Shown here: positions 52,323 through 60,817 of the stretch, one piece after another
Layout of the letters: the number at the start of each line of letters is the position of its first letter
Position numbering within the stretch: the stretch's first letter is position 1
Origin: Paenibacillus sabuli
GTDB taxonomy: Bacteria; Bacillota; Bacilli; Paenibacillales; Paenibacillaceae
Length of the DNA stretch: 64,000 nt
Assembly (NCBI RefSeq): GCF_014705605.1
Contig: NZ_JACXIZ010000032.1
Span: 1 to 64,000 of the forward strand
Direction of reading: 5' to 3'
Position numbers and translations under genes: made by a program
The notes under the pieces: model-generated
Told to the model about the DNA's origin: nothing
The model's database searches: none
The model's input: only the letters and a program-made list of their open reading frames with translations

Positions 52323-53822
52323 TCACGCTTGCTTTTGCTTATCCAATCTGCTCTGCACGTCCCGATGAATCTTGATGGAGAAGAACATGGAGACGAGCGC
52401 CAGGGCGAGGATCGCCAGCATCATTGGACGCGCCAGGAACTCGGTGACATGACCGCCCGATGAAGCCATCGACAGCAGGAAATTCTTCTCTATGATCGGC
52501 CCCAGGATCAAGCCCAGCAGCAGCGGCGGGATCGGATACGAGAAGCGCAGCATCACGAATCCGAGCACGCCGAAGATCAGCGCCACCCATACATTGAATA
52601 CGTTGTTGGTCAACGCGAAGGTGCCGCAGACGACCAGCACCGTGATCACGGAGAACAGATAATGCGTCGGGATGTTCGCAACCTTGGCGATCAGCCGCGA
52701 GCCGTACCAACTGACGAGCAATACGAGGATCTCCAGGAAGAGGATGCCGATGAACAACCCCGAGACGATATCGCCAGAACGCTCGAACAGCATCGGGCCG
52801 ACCTGGATGCCATGCAGAATCATCGCGCCCAGAATAATGGCCGTCCCCACATCGCCGGGAATACCGAACGTCAGCAGCGGAATCATCGCCGCCGATTCCG
52901 TACCGATCGCACCCGATTCCGCCGCCGCGACGCCGTCGAGCTCGCCCTTCCCGTACTTCTCCGGCTTCTTGGACGCGCGTACCGCTTCATTATAACTCAA
53001 GAAGGAGGCAATGACAGCGCCCGTGCCAGGCAACGCGCCGATGAAGCTGCCGATCGCGCCGCCCTTGAACATCGTCTTCAGCGAGCCGCGGATCTCCTTC
53101 CAGGTCAGGCCCTGACCGGAGAGCTGCGTGGCGGCTGCGGCACCGGAGGCGCGATGACGCATGTAGAACTGATGAAGAATGCCGGATACCGCGAACAATC
53201 CGATCAAGGCCGCGATCAAGTCAATGCCGTCGGACAAGTACGCGCTCCCGAACGTGAAGCGCTCGATGCCATTCTGCGGATCGGCGCCGAGCGTGGAGAT
53301 GAAGATCCCGACGCTCGCCGCGATCAACGCCTTGCTCAGCGACTTGCCGGCGACGCCGGCGACGACCGAGATGCCGAATATACCGAGCGCGAAATATTCG
53401 GGCGGCCCGAACCGAAGCGCCACCTTCGCCAGCAGCGGCGAAAAAAGGACCAGGGCGACGATCGAGATCAGCGCGCCGACAAACGCCGAGAATGCCGACA
53501 TCTGCAGCGCCTTGCGCGATTGGCCGCGCAGCGTCAGCGGATAGCCGTCGAGCGCCGCCGCCGCGCCTGCCGGCGTGCCCGGCGTATTGATCAAGATGGC
53601 CGTAATCGAGCCGCCATATACCGCGCCGAAGTGGATGCCGAGCAGGAACAGCAGCGCCTGCAGCGGCTCCATCGTGAACGTGAACGGAATCGCCAGCCCG
53701 AGCGCCATCGGATCGCTAAGCCCGGGCAGAGCCCCGATCAGGATGCCGGCCAGCACGCCGATGCACATGAACAGCAGGAGCATCGGATCGAATAACAAGT
53801 CGAATGCCGCTTGAATATGCAT
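52323..53822 (-). CDS. tctA: TctA-type large permease of a tripartite tricarboxylate transporter
   Basis: 499 residues, about 11-12 hydrophobic segments. The family signatures GALPGLSDPMALGLAIPFTF near residue 32 and FIGALPGTGAVIASFLSYN near 260 are both present, with LLTFGIPGDVGTAIILGAM in the second half. AAGGAGATG precedes the ATG. Imports a carboxylate delivered by the TctC-type binding protein, driven by an ion gradient. Confidence 0.94.
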   Translation of the reverse strand: MHIQAAFDLLFDPMLLLFMCIGVLAGILIGALPGLSDPMALGLAIPFTFTMEPLQALLFLLGIHFGAVYGGSITAILINTPGTPAGAAAALDGYPLTLRGQSRKALQMSAFSAFVGALISIVALVLFSPLLAKVALRFGPPEYFALGIFGISVVAGVAGKSLSKALIAASVGIFISTLGADPQNGIERFTFGSAYLSDGIDLIAALIGLFAVSGILHQFYMRHRASGAAAATQLSGQGLTWKEIRGSLKTMFKGGAIGSFIGALPGTGAVIASFLSYNEAVRASKKPEKYGKGELDGVAAAESGAIGTESAAMIPLLTFGIPGDVGTAIILGAMILHGIQVGPMLFERSGDIVSGLFIGILFLEILVLLVSWYGSRLIAKVANIPTHYLFSVITVLVVCGTFALTNNVFNVWVALIFGVLGFVMLRFSYPIPPLLLGLILGPIIEKNFLLSMASSGGHVTEFLARPMMLAILALALVSMFFSIKIHRDVQSRLDKQKQA

Positions 53823-53844
53823 ACTGAATTCATCTCCTTGCGAA

Positions 53845-54444
53845 TTACCCCCACCAGCCGGACGGGAGAGGGATAGTCAGCCATTGTGAGAACGCATACC
53901 AGATGAGCAGAGAAGCAATGCCGGCACACAGGATCGCCTTGTACCAGGCGACGGTCCGCAGCAAGTAGATGACTCCGAGCATGCACAAGAAAGACGCCAG
54001 CAGGAAGCCCGCCGTATGCAATGCCAGTACATAACCCGTCAACAGAGCGATGCCGAGCGGCACCCGCCACGCGAATGCGTTTTTGGCGCCGCCCTTGCCG
54101 GTCTCCTCCGAATCGCTCCGACTTCCTGGTGTGTTTACGCTTTCGATATCATCCCGACTGTCGGAGCGGACTGTACGTTCTGCAGTGCCGGCTTGATCCG
54201 AGTCGAGCTCCGGCTTGCGCGCGGGCAGCAGCACCCCGACCAACCGCACGGCCGAGATGAGGATCATACACCAGGCCATCATCTTCGGGAACAACTGAGG
54301 CAGGGTAGAGGCCTCGCTCAAGAAGGAGCTGAACGCGTCGATTTGCGAAGGCACCAGGACGAGGATCGCCGCTCCCAGCAATCCGGGCACCAGACAATCG
54401 ACGAGCACGGCCACTCTGCGTTTATCCTCCCGTTGCGCTTGCAT
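53845..54444 (-). CDS. tctB: TctB-type small permease
   Basis: 199 residues with four hydrophobic segments (LVDCLVPGLLGAAILVLVPS, MMAWCMILISAVRLVGVLL, VPLGIALLTGYVLALHTAGFL, LLRTVAWYKAILCAGIASLLI) and a hydrophilic loop near 85-130. Size and position between tctC and tctA identify it. GGGAGG precedes the ATG; 3 nt from the tctC stop. Confidence 0.88.
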   Translation of the reverse strand: MQAQREDKRRVAVLVDCLVPGLLGAAILVLVPSQIDAFSSFLSEASTLPQLFPKMMAWCMILISAVRLVGVLLPARKPELDSDQAGTAERTVRSDSRDDIESVNTPGSRSDSEETGKGGAKNAFAWRVPLGIALLTGYVLALHTAGFLLASFLCMLGVIYLLRTVAWYKAILCAGIASLLIWYAFSQWLTIPLPSGWWG

Positions 54445-54447
54445 GCG

Positions 54448-55455
54448 TCAACCTCCCAGCTCCGCTTTGATTGCGTCGATATTTTGCTTGTCGTCGACAA
54501 TTGCCTGGACGAGCTCATCTGGCGTCTCGCCTGTGACGAGCAGATTCGTATTCGTCACGAAGGTCTGGAATTGCTCCGATTCCATCGCCTCGGCGAACCA
54601 CTCCCGGAGTTGCTCCTGCAGCTCCACAGGCATACCCGCCGGTCCGTAGAGGGCGAAGGTCGCGCCTCCGACGACATCGATTCCCTGTTCCTTGAGCGTC
54701 GGCGCCTCCTCATAGTTCGAATAGCGCTCCTGCGCCGGCACGCCCAGCACCTTCACCGTCCCGGCGTCGAGCTGCGCCTCGACATTGGACAGATTGACGA
54801 CCGCCACCTCCGCATTGCCGCCCAGGATCGCCGTGACGGCGGCCGGGTTGCCGTCGAACGGCAAATGCCGAATGCTCATTCCGGTCTGCTTCGCCGCCAT
54901 CACCGCGAGCACGTGACCATACGTATTGACGCCCGCCGATCCGAAGCGCGGCTCGCCGCCTTGCGCTGCATAATACGTCGCCATCTCGGCCATCGTATCG
55001 TACGGCGCATCGGCGGGAGCGGCATAGATAATCTGGAAGTCGCCCACCCCGATAATCGGCGTGAAGTCATCGGGAAAGGTGAAGTCCACTTGCTGCAGCG
55101 CCGGCCGCAGACTGAGCAGCCCGCTCGGCAGCATCGCCAGCGTGTACCCGTCCGGCTCCGCATCCACCATCAGCATCGTCCCCGGCACCTGACCGCCGCC
55201 CGGGTGATTCTCCACCACGAGCGCCTGCCCCGTCAGCTCCTGGAACGCCTGCGCCATTGCGCGGGGCGCCAGATCCAGCGTACCGCCTGCCGCGGCAGGC
55301 ACGATCAATTTGACTTCTTTTGCCGGATAATTCGCGGCGCCGTCCTGCCCGCCCTCCGGCGCCTTGGTCGATCCATTCGAGCTGCAAGCGACCATCCCCA
55401 GCATCAGCGCGCCGGCCGCCACGGTCATCCCCAACTTGTGCAATACCCTTTTCAT
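54448..55455 (-). CDS. tctC: TctC/Bug-family solute-binding lipoprotein
   Basis: 335 residues from ATG 55455 (GGGGGA upstream). Lipoprotein signal KRVLHKLGMTVAAGALMLGMVA with the cysteine at residue 24. The Bug fold shows VKLIVPAAAGGTLDLAPRAMAQAF and VENHPGGGQVPGTMLMVDAEPDGYTLAML. These proteins bind carboxylates. Here it would capture a carboxylated, perhaps desulfated, product formed by the sulfatase encoded 46 nt upstream. Confidence 0.92.
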   Translation of the reverse strand: MKRVLHKLGMTVAAGALMLGMVACSSNGSTKAPEGGQDGAANYPAKEVKLIVPAAAGGTLDLAPRAMAQAFQELTGQALVVENHPGGGQVPGTMLMVDAEPDGYTLAMLPSGLLSLRPALQQVDFTFPDDFTPIIGVGDFQIIYAAPADAPYDTMAEMATYYAAQGGEPRFGSAGVNTYGHVLAVMAAKQTGMSIRHLPFDGNPAAVTAILGGNAEVAVVNLSNVEAQLDAGTVKVLGVPAQERYSNYEEAPTLKEQGIDVVGGATFALYGPAGMPVELQEQLREWFAEAMESEQFQTFVTNTNLLVTGETPDELVQAIVDDKQNIDAIKAELGG

Positions 55456-55501
55456 TTGAATTCCCCCTAGAATGAATGGTAATCGTGCAGCCTTGCTTGT
55501 T

Positions 55502-56827
55502 TTACGTTCGGTCCGCCGCACCTGCAGCCGGGTCCGCCTGCAGCCTGGCGTACCACGCCTCCGCCTGCGCTTGCAATTCGGCGGCCAGATCGGGGTATTG
55601 TGCGGCCAGATTGTGCCGCTCACCCGGATCGGCGGCCAGATCGGACAGATGCACGCGGTCCGGCTGGGTCCGATTCATGTCGAGCATCCCGCCCAGGACC
55701 AGCTTCCAATTGCCCCTGCGTACCGCGAGCTGACCGTTGTATTCCCAGTACACCTCCTCGTGCGGCGACGGTGCATCGCCCTTCATCATCGTCGTCAGGC
55801 GCCGCCCGTCGAAGACGACGTCAGGCCCCGGGTCGATGCCGGTCAGCTCCAGCAGCGTCGGCACCAGATCCTTCATCATCCCCAGCTCGTGGTTCACCTG
55901 TCCCTGTGGCAGCGCGGCCGGATAACGGATCAACGCCGGCTCGCGGATCCCCCCCTCGAACAGGCTGCCCTTGTGCCCGCGGAATCGCCCCGCGCTCCCG
56001 CCATAATACAGATCCTCGGTGCCATCCAGCCAATTGCGCGCTTCGGTTGACGGGCCGTTGTCGCTGGAGAAGAATACAATCGTATCTTCACCCATTCCCG
56101 CCTCCCGAAGCGCGTCCATGATCTCGCCTACCCCGTCATCGACAGCGGCCATCATCGCCGCCATGATCCTGCGATCCCACGGCAGGTCGGGGAAGCGGTC
56201 GAGATACCGCTGCGGCGCATGCATCGGATAATGCGGCGCGTTGTAGGCGACGTACATCAGGAACGGCTCATCGCCATGCGTACGGATATACGAGGTCGCC
56301 TTGTCCGTGATGATCTCCGTCATGTAGCGTCCGTCGTTCCAGACCTCCTCGCCATTGTGCCACAGATCGTGCACCGGATTGACGCCCTTGGCCTGCGCCC
56401 AATAGAAGATATGGGAGTAATAATCGATGCAGCCAGAGTGGAAGCCGTAGAATTCCTCGAAGCCGTGCGCATTGGGCACGTCGTCCGGCGTCGAGCCGAG
56501 ATGCCACTTGCCGAATGCTGCGGTGCGATAGCCGTTATCCTGCAGCAAGCCGGCAATCGTCGGCACCTGGCTCGACAGACCCGCGGTACCTCGCTTGCCG
56601 ATCAGGATCTGATCCACGCCCGTCCGGGCCGGATACAGGCCGGTCAGCAGCGCCGCCCGCGAGGGCGAGCAGACCGGAGAGTCCGAGTGCCAATCCGTGA
56701 AGCGTACCCCTTCCTCCGCCAGGCGGTCGATGTGCGGCGTTCGCGCCGTATCCGAACCGTAGCAGCCCAGATCGCCGTACCCCAAGTCGTCGCAATAAAA
56801 AATGAGCACATTCGGTTTTTTGTTCAT
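55502..56827 (-). CDS. Sulfatase with Cys-type formylglycine motif
   Basis: 441 residues (ATG 56827; ATG 56836 and 56908 are in frame alternatives, all with weak sites). N-terminal metal site YCDDLGYGDLGCYG, then formylglycine motif CSPSRAALLTG with C53, GKWHLGSTPDDVPN, and the second metal site FFSSDNGPSTEARNW near 255. No signal peptide is seen, so it is probably cytoplasmic. It cleaves sulfate esters, likely from a carbohydrate; a formylglycine-generating enzyme must be encoded elsewhere. First gene of the tct cluster; a cre-like site overlaps its promoter. Confidence 0.93.
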   Translation of the reverse strand: MNKKPNVLIFYCDDLGYGDLGCYGSDTARTPHIDRLAEEGVRFTDWHSDSPVCSPSRAALLTGLYPARTGVDQILIGKRGTAGLSSQVPTIAGLLQDNGYRTAAFGKWHLGSTPDDVPNAHGFEEFYGFHSGCIDYYSHIFYWAQAKGVNPVHDLWHNGEEVWNDGRYMTEIITDKATSYIRTHGDEPFLMYVAYNAPHYPMHAPQRYLDRFPDLPWDRRIMAAMMAAVDDGVGEIMDALREAGMGEDTIVFFSSDNGPSTEARNWLDGTEDLYYGGSAGRFRGHKGSLFEGGIREPALIRYPAALPQGQVNHELGMMKDLVPTLLELTGIDPGPDVVFDGRRLTTMMKGDAPSPHEEVYWEYNGQLAVRRGNWKLVLGGMLDMNRTQPDRVHLSDLAADPGERHNLAAQYPDLAAELQAQAEAWYARLQADPAAGAADRT

Positions 56828-56848
56828 CCTTAACATCACTTCTTTCTT

Positions 56849-56863
56849 CGGTAGCGCTTTCAT
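56849..56863 (-). promoter_or_regulatory. cre-like site before the sulfatase gene
   Basis: Minus-strand ATGAAAGCGCTACCG fits the cre consensus core TGAAAGCGCTA. It lies only about 22-36 nt before the predicted start, where CcpA binding would block initiation or elongation. Confidence 0.55.
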
Positions 56864-56899
56864 GTTGAAAATCAGGTCTAGCATAACACGCCCGTAATT

Positions 56900-57040
56900 T
56901 AATTTCAATATAAAATTAAAAAATGTAATTTCTTTTTTAATTTCAATTTCAACAAATAAAATCCTCTTTAAAACAAGGATATCTTTCGTTTTCGACGATT
57001 AATCCAGATTTTTGTTTTATTTATTTTTAAATTGAAATTA
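56900..57040. promoter_or_regulatory. Three exact TAATTTCAAT motifs in the divergent sulfatase promoter
   Basis: TAATTTCAAT occurs at 56900-56909 and 56938-56947, and as its reverse complement ATTGAAATTA at 57031-57040. The ~290-bp region between the two divergent sulfatase starts is very AT-rich. These are operator candidates, most plausibly for the ROK repressor. Confidence 0.5.
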
Positions 57041-57118
57041 TATAGATCATTTGCTATATTAGGCTCATCGGGTATTTTCGTAACCTGGACACTTAGCGAA
57101 GAGAGGGAGCAATCATTC

Positions 57119-58612
57119 ATGGATAATGTTTTGTTTATTTTAACCGACCAGCAACGGACCGACACGATGGGGAGTTATGGGGGGAGCGTATGCCGCACAC
57201 CAAATCTGGATGCGCTTTCAGAAGATAGCGTCGTGTTTACCAACGCCTATACGAGCTGTCCGATTTGCACGCCGGCGCGGGCCTCGCTGCAGAGTGGCTA
57301 CTATCCGTTCAACGTCGGAATGCAGTCGAATATGTACGGCTCCAACTGCCTGATTCGCGAACTGCCGGACGATCCCGGTCTCTTGAGCCGCCAGCTTGTG
57401 CAGCAGGGTTACAGCGCCGGCTACACCGGCAAGTGGCATCTGGGCCACGGCAAATCCATCCTCGATACGGAGGATTTCCGCCGCTATGGCAAGCGCACGA
57501 TTCAGTTCCCGGAATTCCAGCACGGTATCCGCAGCCTGCCGACCGACCTCGGCTACGAGGGAGACGACTTCCCCGGCCACGGCGACGGCGGACACGGTTA
57601 TCCGCAATACGCCGATTACTTGGCGGAGAACGGCCTCAGCTTCGAGACCGTCAACACATTGTCGGGCAACTTCGACGTGCACACCGCCGCCGAGGTCGTC
57701 TCGCCGATCGAATCGACCGTCGATTATTACTTGACCGAACGCGCCATACATTACATTGACCGCTTCCGTCGTCGGCAACGGCCGTTCTTTTTTGCGCTCA
57801 ACTTCTGGGGGCCGCACGAGCCGTACCTCGCGCCGACCAAGCATCTCGACACGTACCGCGACATGAAGCTGGAACCGTGGCCGAATTTCCACGATGACGG
57901 AGAGGGCAAGCCGTCCATTCACCGCGCGCGCATGGCCAATTCGCAAGAATGGGAGGCGTTCGAGCCGTATGTCAAGCATTATTACGGCGCAATGAGCGCC
58001 ATCGACGAGCAGATCGGCCGCCTCATCGCCTATCTCAAGGCGCATGATCTCTACGACAACACGACAATCATCTTCTCCTCCGATCACGGGGAGTCGCTCG
58101 GCATTCATGGCGGCCTGAGCGACAAGGCGTTCTTCATGTACGAGGAGACCTGCCGCATCCCGCTGCTCGTCAAGCCGGCCGGTCAGCGGCATGCCACGCG
58201 CGAGGAGAGCCGCTTCGTCAACTCCTGCGACATTCACGCCACCATCCTGGACATGGCCGGGGTGGCGCGGGACGCAGCCGAGCAGCGTGACGGCCGTTCT
58301 TTTGTACCGCTGCTGCGCGGCGAAGACATCGCCGATTGGCCCGACTGCGCCGTGACGGAATGCTCCGGCCTGGAGAATGTCATGTTCACCCAGCGTATGA
58401 TTCGCTACAAGCACTACAAGTATGTATTCAATTGCGGCGATACCGACGAGCTCTACGACCTGCAGCGCGATCCGCATGAATTGCACAATCTCGTCCAAGA
58501 GCCGGACTGCGCCGACACATTGGCCCAATTGCGAGGCAAGCTCGCCGAATGGATGGCCGCGCATCAAGACGGTCTGCTCAAGCTGTTCAAGCGCATGCGC
58601 AGCGTCGCCTAG
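57119..58612 (+). CDS. Second sulfatase (divergent), CTPAR-type
   Basis: 497 residues from ATG 57119 (GAGAGGGAG 9 nt upstream). Metal site FILTDQQRTDTMGSYGG, formylglycine motif CTPARASLQSG with C50, GKWHLGHGKSI, and FSSDHGESLGIHGG near 320. No signal peptide. It belongs to the choline-sulfatase/arylsulfatase-like cytoplasmic group and is not closely similar to the first sulfatase, so the two probably act on different sulfate positions of the same glycan. No clear terminator was found in 58613-58855. Confidence 0.93.
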   Translation: MDNVLFILTDQQRTDTMGSYGGSVCRTPNLDALSEDSVVFTNAYTSCPICTPARASLQSGYYPFNVGMQSNMYGSNCLIRELPDDPGLLSRQLVQQGYSAGYTGKWHLGHGKSILDTEDFRRYGKRTIQFPEFQHGIRSLPTDLGYEGDDFPGHGDGGHGYPQYADYLAENGLSFETVNTLSGNFDVHTAAEVVSPIESTVDYYLTERAIHYIDRFRRRQRPFFFALNFWGPHEPYLAPTKHLDTYRDMKLEPWPNFHDDGEGKPSIHRARMANSQEWEAFEPYVKHYYGAMSAIDEQIGRLIAYLKAHDLYDNTTIIFSSDHGESLGIHGGLSDKAFFMYEETCRIPLLVKPAGQRHATREESRFVNSCDIHATILDMAGVARDAAEQRDGRSFVPLLRGEDIADWPDCAVTECSGLENVMFTQRMIRYKHYKYVFNCGDTDELYDLQRDPHELHNLVQEPDCADTLAQLRGKLAEWMAAHQDGLLKLFKRMRSVA

Positions 58613-58855
58613 AGCGAGCGTGTCGGCGCCGGTGACGCGGCGGCCCTGCTCCAGCACGACGATCTGAGAGGGTGTGCAAGCCATACACCGCGTGCAGGAA
58701 GCTGCGCGCGGTGCGGAAATGTGCAGGGCGGAACAACCAACGATCCCGTTCAACTACATCTAACGGGAATAGGAGCTGATGACCGCTGGAGCATTGACAC
58801 GAATTCCCGGCCAGCCAGCCCAGCCGATCGGGCCGCCTCTCCCTCTCCCTGTCCC

Positions 58856-59728
58856 TCAGCCCTTCACCGAGCCGACCATGACGCCCTTCTCGAAATACCT
58901 GAGCATGAATGGATACAAGAGCAGCATCGGCGTGATGGATACGATGATCGACGCCATCTTCAGACTCTCCGGCGTCGGCGGCTCCTCGGACAGCGCGATG
59001 TCCGCGAACGAGTCCTGACGGTCCTCGATCAGGATCTCCTGCAGGATCTGCTGCAGGACGAACTTGCTGCGGTCCGTGACGTACAGCAGATTGTCCATGA
59101 ACATATTCAGATGCGCGACGAGGTTCCACAGTCCGATCGTGGCGACGACGGGAATCGTCAGCGGCAGGATGACGCGGTAGAGCGTCTTGAGCTCGCTGGC
59201 GCCGTCGATTCGCGCCGCCTCCTCCAGCTCGCGAGGAATCGAGCGGAAGAAGGTGATCATCACCAGCACATGAAAGGCGTTCGCCATATGCAGCACGATA
59301 TAGACGCCGCGCGTATTGAGGATGTCCAGCTCCTTAAGCAGCAGATACGTCGGAATGATGCCGCCCTCGAACAGCATCGTGAACAGAATTAGCAGCAAGA
59401 ACATCCGCTTAAGCGGAAAATACGACTTGGAGAGCGGATAAGCCGCCAGGATCGTCACCGTCAGCGCGGCCGCCGTGCCGAGGACCATCCGGAACAGCGT
59501 ATTGCCATAGGCCCGCCACAGGCTGGTCGCATCGAGAATTTGCGCGTAGGCCTCCAGGCTGACCGAGCGCGGGTAGAAATGAAAGCCTGCCCGCAGCGCC
59601 TCCCCGCGGTCGCTGAACGAGATCGATAGCACATGCAGAAAGGGATAGAAAATCATCACAACCGAACAGGCCAAAACGACATATAGCAGCACATCGAAAA
59701 ATTTCTCGCCTCTGGATTTTGTAATCAT
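58856..59728 (-). CDS. Carbohydrate ABC importer permease, LplC/YtcP type (second system)
   Basis: 290 residues, six hydrophobic segments beginning VLLYVVLACSVVMIFYPFLHVL. EAA-like loop ELEEAARIDGASELKTLYRVILPL and C-terminal signature GVMVGSVKG. It follows the LplB-type gene by 10 nt. No binding-protein gene is adjacent on either side, unlike the operon at 9143; the ligand receptor must lie elsewhere. Confidence 0.93.
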   Translation of the reverse strand: MITKSRGEKFFDVLLYVVLACSVVMIFYPFLHVLSISFSDRGEALRAGFHFYPRSVSLEAYAQILDATSLWRAYGNTLFRMVLGTAAALTVTILAAYPLSKSYFPLKRMFLLLILFTMLFEGGIIPTYLLLKELDILNTRGVYIVLHMANAFHVLVMITFFRSIPRELEEAARIDGASELKTLYRVILPLTIPVVATIGLWNLVAHLNMFMDNLLYVTDRSKFVLQQILQEILIEDRQDSFADIALSEEPPTPESLKMASIIVSITPMLLLYPFMLRYFEKGVMVGSVKG

Positions 59729-59738
59729 TACCGGCCTC

Positions 59739-60647
59739 CTACCACAGTCCCTGCTCGCCGCCGCTCAGTCTGCGCGCCGCATAATTGGCAAGCAGCACGA
59801 GCGCCAGCCCGATCACCGAACGGAACATACCGATCGCCGCGGTGTAGCTGTACTGGAATTGCTCCAGTCCGACCCGGTAGACGTAGGTGTCGAATACATC
59901 CCCGGTCTCGAAGTTGAGCGGATTGAGAAAATTGTACACCTGCTCGAAATTCATGCTCATGAAGCCGCCCAGGTTCAGAATGAACATGATCGTAATCGTC
60001 GGCAGCAGCGAAGGCAGCGTAATGTGCAGGATGCGTTGCCATCGCTTGGCCCCGTCCACGGTCGCCGCTTCGTACAGCTGCGGGTCGATCGCAGACAATG
60101 CGGCAAAAAAGATGATCGAGTTCCATCCGGTCTCCTTGAGTAGCATCGAGACGACGAGCACCGGCCGGAAATACCCGGCCTCGCCCATGAAGAAGATCGG
60201 ATCGCCGCCGAACCACTGAATGATGTAATTGACGACGCCGGCGCTCGGCGACAGGAAATAAATGAACAGGCCGGAGATGATGACCCAGGAAATAAAATGC
60301 GGCAAATACGTCGTCGTCTGCACGAGCCGCTGAAACCAGCGGTGGCGTACTTCGTTGAGCATCACGGCCAGTACGATCGGCGCCGGAAACACGAGCAGCA
60401 CATAATAGAGGTTAATAATCAGCGTATTGCGAAAAATGCGATAAAAATTCGGATCTGCGATCAATCGTCGAAAATGCTCCAGCCCGGCCCAGGGACTGCC
60501 CAGGATGCCGTCCGAAATATTGAAATTTTTGAACGCAATGATCAGGCCGTACATCGGCCCGTAGCGGAATAGCCCGAAAAACACGAGCGCAACAAGCAGC
60601 ATCGCGGTCAGCTCTTTGTGCCGCCAAAAGCTTCTTAAAACCAGCAT
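59739..60647 (-). CDS. Carbohydrate ABC importer permease, LplB/YtePQ type (second system)
   Basis: 302 residues from ATG 60647 (GGAGGGAA 6 nt upstream; an in-frame start at 60704 has no signal). Hydrophobic segments from AMLLVALVFFGLFRYGPMYG; EAA loop QLYEAATVDGAKRWQRILHITLPS; C-terminus GGEQGLW. Partner of the LplC-type permease. Its position beside the beta-helix protein and sulfatases suggests import of fragments of an acidic polysaccharide. Confidence 0.93.
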   Translation of the reverse strand: MLVLRSFWRHKELTAMLLVALVFFGLFRYGPMYGLIIAFKNFNISDGILGSPWAGLEHFRRLIADPNFYRIFRNTLIINLYYVLLVFPAPIVLAVMLNEVRHRWFQRLVQTTTYLPHFISWVIISGLFIYFLSPSAGVVNYIIQWFGGDPIFFMGEAGYFRPVLVVSMLLKETGWNSIIFFAALSAIDPQLYEAATVDGAKRWQRILHITLPSLLPTITIMFILNLGGFMSMNFEQVYNFLNPLNFETGDVFDTYVYRVGLEQFQYSYTAAIGMFRSVIGLALVLLANYAARRLSGGEQGLW

Positions 60648-60817
60648 GGTCTTCCCTCCAACTCCCTCGGTAAAGCAGAGCCGCCTGCCAGACGGCTCCC
60701 ACACTTCGTCATGCGCATGCAGCCATGCTACAGCGCGTGCCAGCTAACATCCGGCCTTCGCCACCATCCGCGTGAGCGACGGGCGCGGCTCGGGGAGACG
60801 CCGCCGGCTGTCTTCCC

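Noticed and set aside
58613-58855. Possible gene remnant in the gap after the second sulfatase
   Set aside because: Minus-strand reading gives short protein-like pieces (QIVVLEQGRRV), but too little to name a family, and there is no start signal.
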